The notes beneath the pieces are model-generated. The model was given only the letters and a program-made list of their open reading frames with translations. It ran no database searches and had not been told where the DNA came from. Source: Microbacterium sp. TNHR37B (GTDB lineage Bacteria > Actinomycetota > Actinomycetes > Actinomycetales > Microbacteriaceae). Taken from it: a DNA stretch of 64,000 bases. The stretch lies in contig NZ_LQGV01000004.1 in NCBI RefSeq assembly GCF_001620065.1, positions 186,001 to 250,000 of the forward strand, in the 5' to 3' direction. A program made the translations under genes and the position numbers. Of this stretch, positions 1 through 8,897 are shown one piece after another. Every line of letters begins with the position of its first letter. The first letter of the stretch is position 1.

Positions 1-520
1 TCCATCCGGTGGCGTCCGTGTCGGCGGGCCCACCGTGGGGCGGGTTGTACTTGAAGCCGCCGTCGCGCGGCGGGTTGTGCGAGGGGGTCACCACGATGCC
101 GTCGGCTCGCCCGGCGTCGTCTGCCGCGCGGCCACGGTTGTAGGTGAGGATCGCGTGGCTGAGGGCGGGAGTCGGGACCCACGAATCGCGGGCGTCGACC
201 CGGACGTCGACGCCGTTGGCCACCAGCACCTCGATCGCCGTGCGCTCGGCGGGTCGGGAGAGGCCGTGCGTGTCGCGGCCGAGGAAGAGCGGCCCGGTGA
301 TCCCTTGCGAGGCCCGGTACTCGACGATGGCTTGGGTCGTCGCGAGGATGTGGTCTTCGTTGAAGCTCGCGGTCAACGACGATCCGCGGTGTCCGCTCGT
401 CCCGAACGCCACCCTCTGCTCGGGGACCGCCGGGTCGGGTTTGCGATCGTAGTAGGCGGCGATGAGCTCGTCGATGTCGATGAGATCGGATGCTTCGGCG
501 GGGTGTCCTGCGCGGCTCAT
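1..520 (-). CDS. pgm: Phosphoglucomutase (alpha-D-glucose phosphate-specific), 3' part outside the window
   Basis: Interconverts glucose 1-phosphate and glucose 6-phosphate in the cytoplasm, linking glycolysis with glycogen and cell-wall sugar synthesis. Only the first 173 residues are present, because the gene runs off the left edge. Visible motifs are GTSGHRG at residues 40-46 and the phosphoserine loop TPSHNPP at about 145-151 (Ser147), followed by a GG-KYNPP-GGPADT stretch typical of the alpha-phosphohexomutase superfamily and closest to the E. coli Pgm type. The ATG at 520 is the first plausible start. The downstream neighbour on the same strand is not visible. Confidence 0.93.
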   Translation of the reverse strand, partial: MSRAGHPAEASDLIDIDELIAAYYDRKPDPAVPEQRVAFGTSGHRGSSLTASFNEDHILATTQAIVEYRASQGITGPLFLGRDTHGLSRPAERTAIEVLVANGVDVRVDARDSWVPTPALSHAILTYNRGRAADDAGRADGIVVTPSHNPPRDGGFKYNPPHGGPADTDATGW

Positions 521-617
521 GCGTCCAGTCTGCCCCCTCCGCCGCGCCCGCGTGCCGTGCCAGGGAAATCCCCGGCGCCTCCACAGTGTGCGCGGCCGTC
601 TGCGCAGCCGCCGGGGG

Positions 618-1235
618 TCAGCTCCGGCGCTCGAGACGCGTCGTCACCTCGGCGTCGACGAGCGACGTCGTCAGATCGAGCGTCGTGGTGGTGCAGGTGA
701 AGGCCGCGTCGGCCAGGGGGACGCCGCCGATCTGCTGGGCGATGCCGCTTGCGTCCACCGGCTTGCCGTCGACGGTGCCGGTGATTTCCAGCTGGTCGTC
801 GACGTCGGCGTCGGCGCGGATCTGTCCAGGTTCCGCCGTGTACGTACCGGACAGGGTCCCCGTGAGCGAGACCTCCATGCTCCGCCCGGCCACGACCGAG
901 GTGATGCGGGCGTCGGGGCGCCACTCGAACGAGCCGTCCTCGCCGATCTCCAGGACCGCGTTCCCCTCGGGGCTGACCTCGGCGGCACCATCGAGGAGGT
1001 CGTTGACGTGCGCGTAGTACGCCCCCATCCCCTCTTCGTCCAGGACCCACGTCCCGACCAGGCACGCGGGGTCGTCGCTGGCTGCTGCGGTGGGCGTCGG
1101 GCTGGGGCTCGGCGCGGGCGCGGTCGACGCCGAAGCCGAGGGGCTCGGGGGTGGGGTGGGCGTCGCGTCGCAGGCCGTGACGACGAACGCCACCGTCACC
1201 AGCGCCGCCGCGGCGAACGTACGCCGGATGGTCAT
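618..1235 (-). CDS. Putative lipoprotein, function unknown
   Basis: A 205-residue secreted protein. The ATG at 1235 gives a compact signal peptide with twin Arg and a hydrophobic core, ending in a VTAC lipobox with Cys22. A Pro/Ser/Thr/Ala linker at about residues 24-50 follows, as in many actinobacterial surface lipoproteins. The mature domain (about 55-205) starts with a GTWVLD-like strand and is rich in short beta segments, suggesting a small lipocalin-like or beta-barrel fold. That fold is inferred, not recognised. An upstream in-frame start would put 22 charged residues before the signal peptide and is unlikely. The gene is divergent from pheA, with a shared 158-bp spacer. Confidence 0.75.
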   Translation of the reverse strand: MTIRRTFAAAALVTVAFVVTACDATPTPPPSPSASASTAPAPSPSPTPTAAASDDPACLVGTWVLDEEGMGAYYAHVNDLLDGAAEVSPEGNAVLEIGEDGSFEWRPDARITSVVAGRSMEVSLTGTLSGTYTAEPGQIRADADVDDQLEITGTVDGKPVDASGIAQQIGGVPLADAAFTCTTTTLDLTTSLVDAEVTTRLERRS

Positions 1236-1381
1236 GATGGGTCTCCCGATGCTTCTCGGTGTCCTTGCGAATCTACCCACGCCGAGCCGGCGGTGCCACA
1301 CGGCGCCACCGGGACAAGCCGGAGCGCGCCCCGTCGTGCGGTGCCGTCCGGGTCGGAGGAGGCGTCGGTCGGGGGCGGCAC

Positions 1382-1387
1382 TAGGCT
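1382..1387 (+). promoter_or_regulatory. -10 element for leaderless pheA transcript
   Basis: TAGGCT lies 6 nt upstream of the pheA GTG. An actinobacterial TANNNT box this close to a start codon, with no Shine-Dalgarno sequence between, is typical of leaderless mRNAs. Inferred from spacing only. Confidence 0.55.
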
Positions 1388-1393
1388 GAGGGC

Positions 1394-2359
1394 GTGACCG
1401 CCGAGCCCGAGAATCCGCGTCCGATGCGCCGTACGTACAGCTATCTGGGACCGGCCGGAACCTTCACCGAAGCGGCTCTCGCGCAGGTGGCCGAGGCGCG
1501 GGATCAGACGTGGCGCCCGGTCCGCAATGTCGGGGAGGCGCTGACCGACGTCGTCGAGGGCCGCTCGGACGCGGCGATGATCGCGATCGAGAACTCCATC
1601 GACGGGGGCGTGTCGACCGCGCAGGACGCCTTGGCCACGGTGCCCGGGCTGCGGATCGTGGGGGAGTACCTCGTTCCGGTGAGCTTCGTCCTCGTGGGCC
1701 GCCCCGGCACCCGGCTCGAGGACGTGTCCCTGGTCGCGGCGCACCCCGTCGCCTACGCACAGTGCCTGCAGTGGCTCACGGCGCACCTTCCCGAGCACGC
1801 GCACCTGCCCGCGGCGAGCAACGTGGCCTCGGCCATGGGATTGATCGACGGCACGAGCGACGCTCAGGCGGCGATCGCTCCTCCCGGGATCCTCGAGCAC
1901 CACGATCTGCAGCTCCTCGCCTCGGGGATCGGCGACAATGCGAACGCCGTCACGCGGTTCGTGCTCGTCGGCCGCACCACGGCACCGCCGGCCCCCACCG
2001 GCGCCGACAAGACGTCGCTCATCGCGGAGCTGCCCGACGACCGTCCCGGCGCGCTGCTGGAGCTGCTGGAACAGTTCTCCACGCGGGGCATCAACCTGTC
2101 GCTGATCGAGTCGCGTCCGATCGGTGATGCGCTGGGCCGCTACCGCTTCGTGATCGACGCCGACGGGCACATCCGCGACGAGCGCATGGCCGACGCCCTC
2201 CTGGGGCTGCGGAGGTTCAGCCCGAAGGTCATCTACCTGGGGTCGTATCCCCGCGCCGACCGGGCGATCGTGCACTATCCGGACCGCTACTCCGATGATG
2301 TCTTCGTCGAGGCGCGGGACTGGCTGCGGGCTCTCATCTCGGGAGAACCGGAGTCCTGA
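1394..2359 (+). CDS. pheA: Prephenate dehydratase
   Basis: Converts prephenate to phenylpyruvate, the committed step of phenylalanine synthesis. The 321-residue protein is the monofunctional actinobacterial type without chorismate mutase. The catalytic domain covers about residues 12-195: YLGPAGTFTEAAL at 17-29, an ENSIDGG stretch at 66-72, and the Thr-Arg-Phe motif TRF at 187-189 that carries the essential threonine. A C-terminal ACT domain (about 207-285) contains ESRP at 239-242, the usual phenylalanine-sensing signature, so feedback inhibition is expected. The start is GTG and is probably leaderless. The gene stands alone and converges on the LLM oxidoreductase gene. Confidence 0.95.
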   Translation: MTAEPENPRPMRRTYSYLGPAGTFTEAALAQVAEARDQTWRPVRNVGEALTDVVEGRSDAAMIAIENSIDGGVSTAQDALATVPGLRIVGEYLVPVSFVLVGRPGTRLEDVSLVAAHPVAYAQCLQWLTAHLPEHAHLPAASNVASAMGLIDGTSDAQAAIAPPGILEHHDLQLLASGIGDNANAVTRFVLVGRTTAPPAPTGADKTSLIAELPDDRPGALLELLEQFSTRGINLSLIESRPIGDALGRYRFVIDADGHIRDERMADALLGLRRFSPKVIYLGSYPRADRAIVHYPDRYSDDVFVEARDWLRALISGEPES

Positions 2360-2371
2360 CGCGACGGACGC

Positions 2372-3460
2372 TCAGCGTGCGGGCGCGCTGTCCTCTCCGG
2401 CGAGGAGCGCGAGGGTCTGCAGCCGGCCGGGAGCCGTGTCGAAGGGCTCGTCGTCGAACGACGCCGCGACCGGGGAGACCATGACCTCGGCCACGCCGTA
2501 GCGCTCCGCGAAGGCCGCGAGGCGGTGCCGAACGTCGTCGCCGTCTCCGACGAACCACCGCTGCTGCAGCGACTCGATCATCGCCGAGGCGAGACCGTCG
2601 GACTTCTCGGCGTCGCGTGCCTCTTCCACCGTCTCGAGGGCGACGAGGGGCCGCCCGCCGCGGAGGCGGGCCATCATGCGCGCCTGGGGCAGCATCCGCT
2701 CGCGCGCCTCGGCCTCGGTCGGGGCGGCGATGACGTTGGCGGTGAGGAAGGTGCGCGGCTCCGAGAGCAGCTCGCTCGGGCGGAACTGCGTGCGGTAGAG
2801 ATCCAGCGCGCGCTCCAGACCCTCTCCGGAGAAGTGGTTCGCGAACACGTACGGAAGCCCGAAGGCGGCCGCGAGGGTCGCGGAGTAGTCGCTCGAGCCG
2901 AGGAGCCAGACCTCGGGAGTGCCGGTGGCGGCGGGTGTCGCATGCACGGCGTAGGTGTCGCCGTCGCTGCGGCCCACCCGGCTCACCAGACGCACCTGAG
3001 AACCCTCCGGCGAGACGAGACCGAGGATGTCGCGGATGTGCTCGGGGAACCGGTCGACGTCGCTCGTCGTCCCGCTCATCCGGAGCAGCTGCGTGATCAC
3101 CGGGTCGCTGCCCGGGGCGCGCCCGATGCCGAGGTCGACCCGGCCGGGGGCGATCGCCTCGAGCGCGGCGAACTGCTCGGCCACGACCAGCGGTGCGTGA
3201 TTGGGGAGCATCACTCCGCCGCTTCCCACGCGGATGCGCGAGGTGCGCGCCGCGGCGGCGGCCGCGAGCACGGGAGGGGTGGTGGAGGCCACCGCGGGCA
3301 TGTTGTGGTGCTCGGCGAACCAGTAGCGGTGGTAGCCGAGACCGTCGGCGGCCTGCGCGAGGTCGAGCGACGTCGCCACGGCCTGCGCGCTGGTCTGGCC
3401 CGAGCGCACGGGGACGAGGTCGAGGACGGACAGCGCGGGACGGTCGGTTTCGTTCATCAT
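2372..3460 (-). CDS. LLM-class flavin-dependent oxidoreductase
   Basis: A luciferase-like monooxygenase of the bacterial LuxA-related family that binds FMN or F420 in a TIM barrel. The roughly 362-residue length is normal. The N-terminus carries the SVLDLVPV strand, then GYHRYWFAEHHNMP, which is diagnostic of this subfamily, and a later RVGSGGVMLPNH stretch. The substrate cannot be told from sequence. ATG at 3460 or 3457 is preferred over a start ten codons earlier, which would add an Arg/Gly-rich tail not seen in relatives. The gene converges on pheA with a 12-bp gap, and its upstream side holds a long inverted repeat. Confidence 0.88.
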   Translation of the reverse strand: MMNETDRPALSVLDLVPVRSGQTSAQAVATSLDLAQAADGLGYHRYWFAEHHNMPAVASTTPPVLAAAAAARTSRIRVGSGGVMLPNHAPLVVAEQFAALEAIAPGRVDLGIGRAPGSDPVITQLLRMSGTTSDVDRFPEHIRDILGLVSPEGSQVRLVSRVGRSDGDTYAVHATPAATGTPEVWLLGSSDYSATLAAAFGLPYVFANHFSGEGLERALDLYRTQFRPSELLSEPRTFLTANVIAAPTEAEARERMLPQARMMARLRGGRPLVALETVEEARDAEKSDGLASAMIESLQQRWFVGDGDDVRHRLAAFAERYGVAEVMVSPVAASFDDEPFDTAPGRLQTLALLAGEDSAPAR

Positions 3461-3510
3461 CGGGCGCAACAGCCCTCCCCGCTCCCTCATTCCCCCCGTG
3501 CTCTAGGGTC

Positions 3511-3608
3511 GCCTCCGTTCAGGACTCCGGAGTTTTTGGGTGCGGGCGGCCCGAAGGCGGGCGAATCCGCGTGACCGCCACCGAATCTCCGGAGTTCTGA
3601 ACGGAGGC
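3511..3608. repeat. 22-bp inverted repeat with 54-bp loop
   Basis: The arms at 3511-3532 and 3587-3608 match at 21 of 22 positions. Each contains the self-complementary octamer CTCCGGAG and ends in GCCTCC/GGAGGC. The element fills nearly all of the gap between the photolyase stop and the start of the LLM gene. It could act as a terminator for the photolyase transcript, or it may be a REP-like palindrome. There is no T-run. Confidence 0.8.
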
Positions 3609-3614
3609 GGCGGG

Positions 3615-4991
3615 TCACCGCGCGCGCTTGACGTGCTCGTACGCGGCCAGCGCCGCGCGGCGGGTCTCGCCGAGGTCGACGATCGGCTCGATCTCGGCGC
3701 TGTCGGGTGCCCATCGGGCCACGTACGACCCGTGCGGGTCGAACTTCTCGGCCTGCCGCTCCGGGTTGAAGATGCGGAAGTAGGGTGCGGCGTCGGCGCC
3801 CGACCCGGCGACCCACTGCCAGTTGAAGGGGTTGCTGGCCGCATCCGCGTCGACGAGCGTGTCCCAGAACCACTCCTCGCCTTCCCGCCAGTGGATGGCG
3901 AGGTTCTTCGTCAGGAACGACGCCGTCACCATCCGCACGCGGTTGTGCATGACGCCGGTCTCCCACAGTTCCCGCATCCCGGCGTCCACGAGCGGTACTC
4001 CGGTGCGCCCCCGCTGCCACGCATCGAGATGCGACGGGTCGACATCGGGCCAGGGGAACGCGTCGAACGAGGCGCGCCAATTGCGGGTAGCGAGGTCGGG
4101 GAAGTGGAACAGGGTGTGCCACGCGAACTCGCGCCAGCCGATCTCCGACAGGAACCGGTGCGCGGATGCCGCGTGGGCGCCGCTCCCGGCGGCCTCGATC
4201 GTCTCGTGCCACACGGTGTGGGGGCTGAGCTCGCCCCAGCGCAGGCGCGGTGACAGCTGGGAGGTGACTCCGGCCGACGGCTCGTCGCGCGCGCGGTCGT
4301 AGTCGCCGAGATCCTCGGAGAGGAACGTCCGCAGGCGTCGCCGGGCGGCCAGCTCGCCCGGTTCCCACTTCTCCCGCAGCCCTCCCGCCCAGTCGGGGGC
4401 GGTCGGGAGCAGGGCCCAGTCGTCGAGGTCGTCGCTGGGGGCGCTGACGCCGTCGATCGTGCGCGGTTCGGGCAGCGGGGCCCGCGGCGCGGGGAGAGCG
4501 AGGCAGGCGTTCCAGAACGGGGTGAAGACGGAGTACGGCGAATCGCTGCCGGTGCGCACGGTCCAGGGCTCGAAGAGGAGACTCGCCCCGAACGACTCCA
4601 CCGTGAGGCCGTCCTCGCGGAGGGCCGTCTTCAGGGCCGTGTCGATCTCGCGCTCGGCGCCGCCGTAGCGGCGGTTCCAGAAGACGGCGTCGGCACCGAT
4701 CTCGGCGACCACCGCGGGAACGACCTCTGCGGCAGGTCCCCGCCGCAGCACGAGCGAGCCGCCGCGGTCGGCGAGGCGGGTCGCCAGCTCGGCCACGCTG
4801 TGGTGCAGCCACCATCGCGCCGCTCCGCCGAGCGGGCGGATGCCGTCGGACTCCTCGTCGAGGACGAACAGCACCGCGACGCGTCCGCCTCCGTCCGCCG
4901 CTGCGGCCCGGTCGACCGCGGCGCGGAGGGCGGGGTTGTCGGCCAGCCGCAGGTCGTCGCGGAGCCAGACCAGCGACGTCGGCGCGCTCAC
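3615..4991 (-). CDS. phr: Deoxyribodipyrimidine photolyase
   Basis: Repairs UV-induced cyclobutane pyrimidine dimers using blue light, FAD and an antenna cofactor. The protein is 458 residues. The N-terminal Rossmann-like antenna domain opens with SLVWLRDDLRLADNPAL. The C-terminal FAD domain contains NPFNWQWVAGSG, then DAAPYFRIFNP and later YVARW, the hallmarks of class I CPD photolyases. The start is GTG at 4991, overlapping the stop of the upstream lipid kinase gene in a GTGA overlap, so the two genes are co-transcribed. A reading frame extending further upstream would overlap the kinase gene and is Arg-rich, so it was not used. Confidence 0.93.
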   Translation of the reverse strand: MSAPTSLVWLRDDLRLADNPALRAAVDRAAAADGGGRVAVLFVLDEESDGIRPLGGAARWWLHHSVAELATRLADRGGSLVLRRGPAAEVVPAVVAEIGADAVFWNRRYGGAEREIDTALKTALREDGLTVESFGASLLFEPWTVRTGSDSPYSVFTPFWNACLALPAPRAPLPEPRTIDGVSAPSDDLDDWALLPTAPDWAGGLREKWEPGELAARRRLRTFLSEDLGDYDRARDEPSAGVTSQLSPRLRWGELSPHTVWHETIEAAGSGAHAASAHRFLSEIGWREFAWHTLFHFPDLATRNWRASFDAFPWPDVDPSHLDAWQRGRTGVPLVDAGMRELWETGVMHNRVRMVTASFLTKNLAIHWREGEEWFWDTLVDADAASNPFNWQWVAGSGADAAPYFRIFNPERQAEKFDPHGSYVARWAPDSAEIEPIVDLGETRRAALAAYEHVKRAR

Positions 4992-6223
4992 GCGGCCGCG
5001 GCCTCCGGGGAGGTGGAACCCGCGTGCGCGGGCTCCTCGCCCGGGACGACATGCCCGCGGGGCACCGCCACCTTCAGGGCGCCCTTCTCGATCCGAGCGG
5101 TGACGTGGGTGGCCTCTCCGAACTCGTCTCCGTCGAGCTGCACCGCCTGCGCGCTCTGCGCGGCCAGATCGATGCCGACGCCGCGGGTGAACCGCACCGC
5201 GTTGTCGCGCGTGCGCAGCGCGAGGATGCGGCGTCCGGCACGGAAGCGACGCAGCACGCTGTTGTCCCACGCGACGCGTCGCCACACCAGAAGCCAGCCG
5301 AACGCGCTCTTGGGCTGGAAGATCGCGATGTCGAGCTCGCCGTCGGTCACCGACGCCTCCGGGATCAGCTCGAGCCCGGCCGGGAGTGACCCGCAGTTCG
5401 CGAACACCACGCTCTGCACCTGCGCACGGTGCACCTTGTGTCCCGGCACCTGGTACATCACCGGGAACGGCTTGGCCTTCACCAGCGACCGCGCCGCGCC
5501 GTCGACGTAGGCGACCCAGCCGACCTTCTTCTTGAGGTCGCCGCTCGTGTTGGCGATCATCGCGGCGTCCAACCCCATGCCGCCCATCACCACGAACGCG
5601 CGCTTCTCACTCGACCCGTCGTCACGGGCGAGGGTCGCGATCCCCACGTCGATCGGCAGCACGTCGCCGTCGAACGCGGCCGCGATCATCGCCGCCGGAT
5701 CGTCCAGCGGCAGCTGCAGATTACGGGCCAGCAGGTTCCCGGTTCCGCTCGGCACGATCGCCAGGGGCACCTCGGAACCGCTCATCGCTTCGCTCACCGC
5801 TCGCACGGTGCCGTCGCCGCCGGCCACCAGCACCGCGTTCACGCCCTCCTTCAAGGCCTGACGCGTGACGTCGTCGCCGAGGTCGTCGACCGTCGTCTCG
5901 TAGAAGAGGGGTTCGGACCATCCCGCGTCCTTCGCCAGGTTCGCGACCTGCTCCCGCAGCGCATCGCCGTCCACCTTGATCGGGTTGTACACGAGCGCCG
6001 CCTTGGGGTTCGGCCGGCCGGACTCGTCGGGGAGCGGTGCGGTGCGCCCTTCCTCGTCGACGCGCCGCGCTTCGCCGCTTTCGCCGTCGGTGGTGTCGGG
6101 GGCGACGTCGTCCGGTTCCCGGATGACATCGTCGGGGGCGGCTGCCCGCTCCGGGTCGGGCCCTGGGACTGCGGCGGCGTCGGAAGGGGAGGAGCCGTGC
6201 GTCGTGCCGGGATCGGTCGCCAT
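4988..6223 (-). CDS. Diacylglycerol/lipid kinase family protein (DagK/YegS-like)
   Basis: A 411-residue enzyme predicted to phosphorylate diacylglycerol or another lipid at the membrane, feeding phospholipid recycling. The kinase core begins near residue 75 with KAALVYNPIKVDG, followed by the nucleotide-binding GGDGTVRAVSEAM and the PSGTGNLLARNL motif typical of DagK catalytic domains. An acidic, Asp/Glu/Pro-rich N-terminal extension of about 70 residues looks disordered. The start is ATG at 6223, with a -10-like TACTCT six nt upstream, so translation may be leaderless. The gene is co-directional with the photolyase (4-nt overlap) and divergent from serS. Confidence 0.88.
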   Translation of the reverse strand: MATDPGTTHGSSPSDAAAVPGPDPERAAAPDDVIREPDDVAPDTTDGESGEARRVDEEGRTAPLPDESGRPNPKAALVYNPIKVDGDALREQVANLAKDAGWSEPLFYETTVDDLGDDVTRQALKEGVNAVLVAGGDGTVRAVSEAMSGSEVPLAIVPSGTGNLLARNLQLPLDDPAAMIAAAFDGDVLPIDVGIATLARDDGSSEKRAFVVMGGMGLDAAMIANTSGDLKKKVGWVAYVDGAARSLVKAKPFPVMYQVPGHKVHRAQVQSVVFANCGSLPAGLELIPEASVTDGELDIAIFQPKSAFGWLLVWRRVAWDNSVLRRFRAGRRILALRTRDNAVRFTRGVGIDLAAQSAQAVQLDGDEFGEATHVTARIEKGALKVAVPRGHVVPGEEPAHAGSTSPEAAAA

Positions 6224-6229
6224 GCCTAC

Positions 6230-6235
6230 AGAGTA
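6230..6235 (-). promoter_or_regulatory. -10 element for leaderless lipid kinase transcript
   Basis: On the minus strand TACTCT is followed by six bases and then the ATG at 6223, with no ribosome binding site. Spacing fits a leaderless start. Inferred. Confidence 0.5.
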
Positions 6236-6285
6236 TTGCCGCGCACAAGAGTGCGGCGAGGGCTTGACGAGTGCTGCCCCGGTGC

Positions 6286-6388
6286 CGTCTGCACAACTCC
6301 TCCGATTCGTCTGCCGCCGTTGCACCGGGCCTGGTCCCGCCCGGGCGGGCACCCGCGTGGGCCCGATTCTGGAGGAGTTGCGCAGACG
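6286..6388. repeat. 18-bp inverted repeat in the divergent lipid kinase/serS spacer
   Basis: The arms 6286-6303 and 6371-6388 match at 17 of 18 positions and contain TGC(A/G)CAACTCCTCC. The 67-bp interior is very GC-rich, with further self-complementary tracts (GGGCC near both ends). The element lies upstream of the promoters of both divergent genes. Its GCRCAAC core recalls the other intergenic palindromes in this window. Confidence 0.75.
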
Positions 6389-6423
6389 CGTCCCTCACCA
6401 GAGGGGGTGGTCGAGCCCGTCAC

Positions 6424-6429
6424 TAGACT
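6424..6429 (+). promoter_or_regulatory. -10 element for leaderless serS transcript
   Basis: TAGACT ends six bases before the serS GTG. There is no recognisable -35 at the ideal distance and no separate Shine-Dalgarno sequence except the purine run next to the start. Inferred leaderless promoter. Confidence 0.5.
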
Positions 6430-6435
6430 TGAGGG

Positions 6436-7716
6436 GTGATCGATCTGGCTCTTCTCCGCGACAACCCGGACCTCGTCAAGCGCTCCCAGGAGGCGCGCGG
6501 CGAGTCGCCGGACACCGTCGATGCGGCGGTCGCGGCCGATCACGCCCGCCGCGCAGCCATCACGACCTTCGAGGAACTGCGTGCGGCCCAGAACGCGCAC
6601 GGCAAGCGGGTGGCACAGGCGCCGAAAGAGGAGAAGGCCGCCCTGGTCGCCGAGGCGAAGGAGCTCAGCGCGCGCGTGAAGAGCGCGCAGCAGGCGGTCA
6701 CCGACGCCGAGGAAGCCGCGTCGGAGGCCCTCGCCCGCATCGAGAACATCGTCATCGAGGGCGTTCCCGCCGGCGGTGAAGACGCGTTCGTGACCCTTCG
6801 CACACACGGCGAGATCCCCCGGTTCGACTTCGCGCCGCGCGACCACCTCGCCCTCGCCGAGAAGCTCGGCGCCATCGACATGGAGCGCGGGGCCAAGGTC
6901 TCCGGCGCGCGATTCACCTTCCTCACCGGCATCGGCGCGCGGCTGGAGATGGCCCTCATGAACCTCGGCATGGAACGGGCGCTCGCCGCCGGCTTCGTGC
7001 CGATGATCCCGCCCACCCTGGTGCGTTCCGAGGTGATGCGGGGCACCGGCTTCCTCGGGCAGCACGCCGACGAGGTCTACCGCCTCGACGACGACGATCT
7101 CTACCTCGTGGGAACGAGCGAGGTTCCCCTCGCCGGGTACCACATGGACGAGATCCTGGATCTGTCGGCCGGGGCCAAGCGCTACGCCGGCTGGTCCACG
7201 TGCTACCGCCGCGAGGCCGGTTCGCACGGCAAGGACACCCGCGGCATCATCCGCCTGCACCAGTTCAACAAGCTGGAGATGTTCGTCTTCACGACACCGG
7301 AAGACGCGGAGGCCGAGCACCTCCGGCTCGTCGAGATGCAAGAGGCGATGCTCCGCGATCTCGGCCTGAGCTATCGCGTGATCGACGTCGCCGCCGGCGA
7401 CCTCGGCTCGTCTGCCGCTCGCAAGTACGACATCGAGGCGTGGGTTCCTACGCAGGACGCGTATCGGGAGCTGACGTCGACGTCGAACTGCACGACGTAT
7501 CAGGCGCGTCGCCTCAACGTCCGGCACCGTCCGGCGGCCGCTGACGGCGCCGCGGCGAAGACGACACCGGTCGCGACCCTCAACGGGACGCTGGCCACCA
7601 CTCGGTGGATCGTCGCGATCCTCGAGACCCATCAGCGTGAGGACGGATCGGTCGTGATCCCGGAGGTCCTCCGTCCGTATCTCGGAGGGCTCGAGGTCGC
7701 GGAGCCGATCGCGTGA
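6436..7716 (+). CDS. serS: Seryl-tRNA synthetase
   Basis: Charges tRNA-Ser with serine, and also supplies Ser-tRNA(Sec) where that exists. The protein is 426 residues. An N-terminal coiled-coil arm (about 1-110, rich in Ala/Glu/Lys/Arg) recognises the long variable arm of tRNA-Ser. The class II catalytic core carries motif 2 around [15 protein letters not shown] and motif 3 around [15 protein letters not shown] with [13 protein letters not shown]. The start is GTG, giving [11 protein letters not shown], the usual SerRS N-terminus. The downstream HAD gene overlaps by 4 nt. Two tRNA-Ser genes lie within 3 kb downstream. Confidence 0.97.
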   Translation: MIDLALLRDNPDLVKRSQEARGESPDTVDAAVAADHARRAAITTFEELRAAQNAHGKRVAQAPKEEKAALVAEAKELSARVKSAQQAVTDAEEAASEALARIENIVIEGVPAGGEDAFVTLRTHGEIPRFDFAPRDHLALAEKLGAIDMERGAKVSGARFTFLTGIGARLEMALMNLGMERALAAGFVPMIPPTLVRSEVMRGTGFLGQHADEVYRLDDDDLYLVGTSEVPLAGYHMDEILDLSAGAKRYAGWSTCYRREAGSHGKDTRGIIRLHQFNKLEMFVFTTPEDAEAEHLRLVEMQEAMLRDLGLSYRVIDVAAGDLGSSAARKYDIEAWVPTQDAYRELTSTSNCTTYQARRLNVRHRPAAADGAAAKTTPVATLNGTLATTRWIVAILETHQREDGSVVIPEVLRPYLGGLEVAEPIA

Positions 7717-8645
7717 GCCGGGGCGCGCGGGGCGAGGAGCGCCTTCCCGCGACCGGCTCGGTCGACCTCGTCCGCCCCAAGAAGGCGGCCAAGCTCGTCG
7801 AGGGGATCGCCGCCGACACCGAGAAGCCCGATGTCGCGGTCGGTCGGCTGCTGATCGCACTCGACATCGACGGCACCGTTCTCCTCGAGGACGAGTCCCT
7901 CAGTCCGGGTGTGTTGGAGGCCGTCGCCCATGCCCAGCGCGTGGGGCACGAGGTCATGCTGGCCACGGGCCGGTCGTGGGAGGGCACCCGGGGGATCCTC
8001 CACGTGCTGGGCCTGGAGCCGGAGTACGTCGTGTGCTCGAACGGAGCGGTCATCATGCGCCGGCACGGTGGTGACCTTGCCGACGAGACCCGCTACGACC
8101 GGTTCCACGTCGAGACCTTCGACCCCACGGAGGTCCTGCAGCTCCTGCGCACCCACCTCCCGGATGCGAAGTACATGGTCGAGCTCGCCGACGGACGCCG
8201 CCTGTACACGGAGGCGATGGACGACTGGAACCTCACCGCGGCCGCGCGGGTCACGTTCGCGGAGCTGGCCGCGCAGCCGGTGTGCCGCGTCGTGGTGGTC
8301 TCTCCGGACGATACGGACGACGACTTCGTGGGCCTCGTGAGCCGCATCGGCCTCAACAAGGTGTCCTACGCCGTGGGGTGGTCGGCCTGGCTCGACATCG
8401 CACCCCAGGGGGTCGACAAGTCGACGGCGCTCGAGCGTGTCCGTGTGCTCCTCGGGATCGACCCCGCCCACGTCCTGGTCATGGGTGACGGACGTAACGA
8501 TGTCGGCATGTTCCGCTGGGCCCGGGAGCACGGCGGCCGTGCCATCGCCATGGCCCAAGGGCCCGAGGAGGTGCTCCGGGAGGCGTCGGAGACGACGTCG
8601 TCCGTGCATGCCGGCGGCGTCGCCGCGATCCTCCGGCACCTCTGA
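7713..8645 (+). CDS. HAD-superfamily hydrolase (Cof/YidA-type)
   Basis: A predicted cytoplasmic phosphatase acting on small phosphorylated metabolites, often sugar phosphates. Of the 310 residues, motif I (LIALDIDGT, nucleophile and acid/base Asp) falls near residues 47-55. A type IIB cap follows, and motif IV appears as [14 protein letters not shown] near the C-terminus. The roughly 45 residues before motif I are unusual for Cof enzymes. The GTG at 7713 overlaps the serS stop (GTGA), but a start nearer motif I is also possible. Co-transcription with serS is conserved in related actinobacteria from memory. The substrate is not predictable. Confidence 0.87.
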   Translation: MSRGARGEERLPATGSVDLVRPKKAAKLVEGIAADTEKPDVAVGRLLIALDIDGTVLLEDESLSPGVLEAVAHAQRVGHEVMLATGRSWEGTRGILHVLGLEPEYVVCSNGAVIMRRHGGDLADETRYDRFHVETFDPTEVLQLLRTHLPDAKYMVELADGRRLYTEAMDDWNLTAAARVTFAELAAQPVCRVVVVSPDDTDDDFVGLVSRIGLNKVSYAVGWSAWLDIAPQGVDKSTALERVRVLLGIDPAHVLVMGDGRNDVGMFRWAREHGGRAIAMAQGPEEVLREASETTSSVHAGGVAAILRHL

Positions 8646-8753
8646 GGGGGACCGTCTTCGGGCGGGTACCGGGTCGCACGGGCGGTTAACAGCGGCCCCT
8701 CAGGCGTCCTCGGCCAGAATGGGGGTGCTCGATCGTCGAGTTCCCGAGTCCAC

Positions 8754-8759
8754 TAGAAT
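8754..8759 (+). promoter_or_regulatory. Putative -10 box of tRNA-Ser(TGA)
   Basis: TAGAAT lies 37 nt before the mature tRNA 5' end, a sensible distance for a processed precursor. The -35 region is poor. Low-confidence inference. Confidence 0.4.
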
Positions 8760-8795
8760 CGACCCCTGTCGGCCGGATGCCCCGTGCATCTGCCG

Positions 8796-8880
8796 GGAGG
8801 GTTGTCCGAGCGGCCGAAGGATCCGGTCTTGAAAACCGGTGGGCAGCAATGTCCCGTGGGTTCGAATCCCACACCCTCCG
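8796..8880 (+). tRNA. tRNA-Ser (anticodon TGA)
   Basis: An 85-nt class II tRNA. The acceptor stem GGAGGGT pairs with ACCCTCC, the discriminator is G, and the anticodon loop CTTGAAA gives anticodon TGA (UGA) reading UCN codons. A long variable arm precedes a T-arm containing GGTTCGAATCC. CCA is not encoded. It is immediately followed by the LCP gene, whose start is 18 nt downstream. Confidence 0.97.
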
Positions 8881-8897
8881 CTTCAGAAAGGCATGCC

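Noticed and set aside
4992..5285. N-terminal extension of photolyase
   Set aside because: It overlaps the lipid kinase coding region and is Arg-rich. The GTGA overlap start gives the family N-terminus.
8784..8897. N-terminal extension of the LCP protein
   Set aside because: The extra codons translate the tRNA-Ser gene. A GTG with a ribosome site lies just after it.
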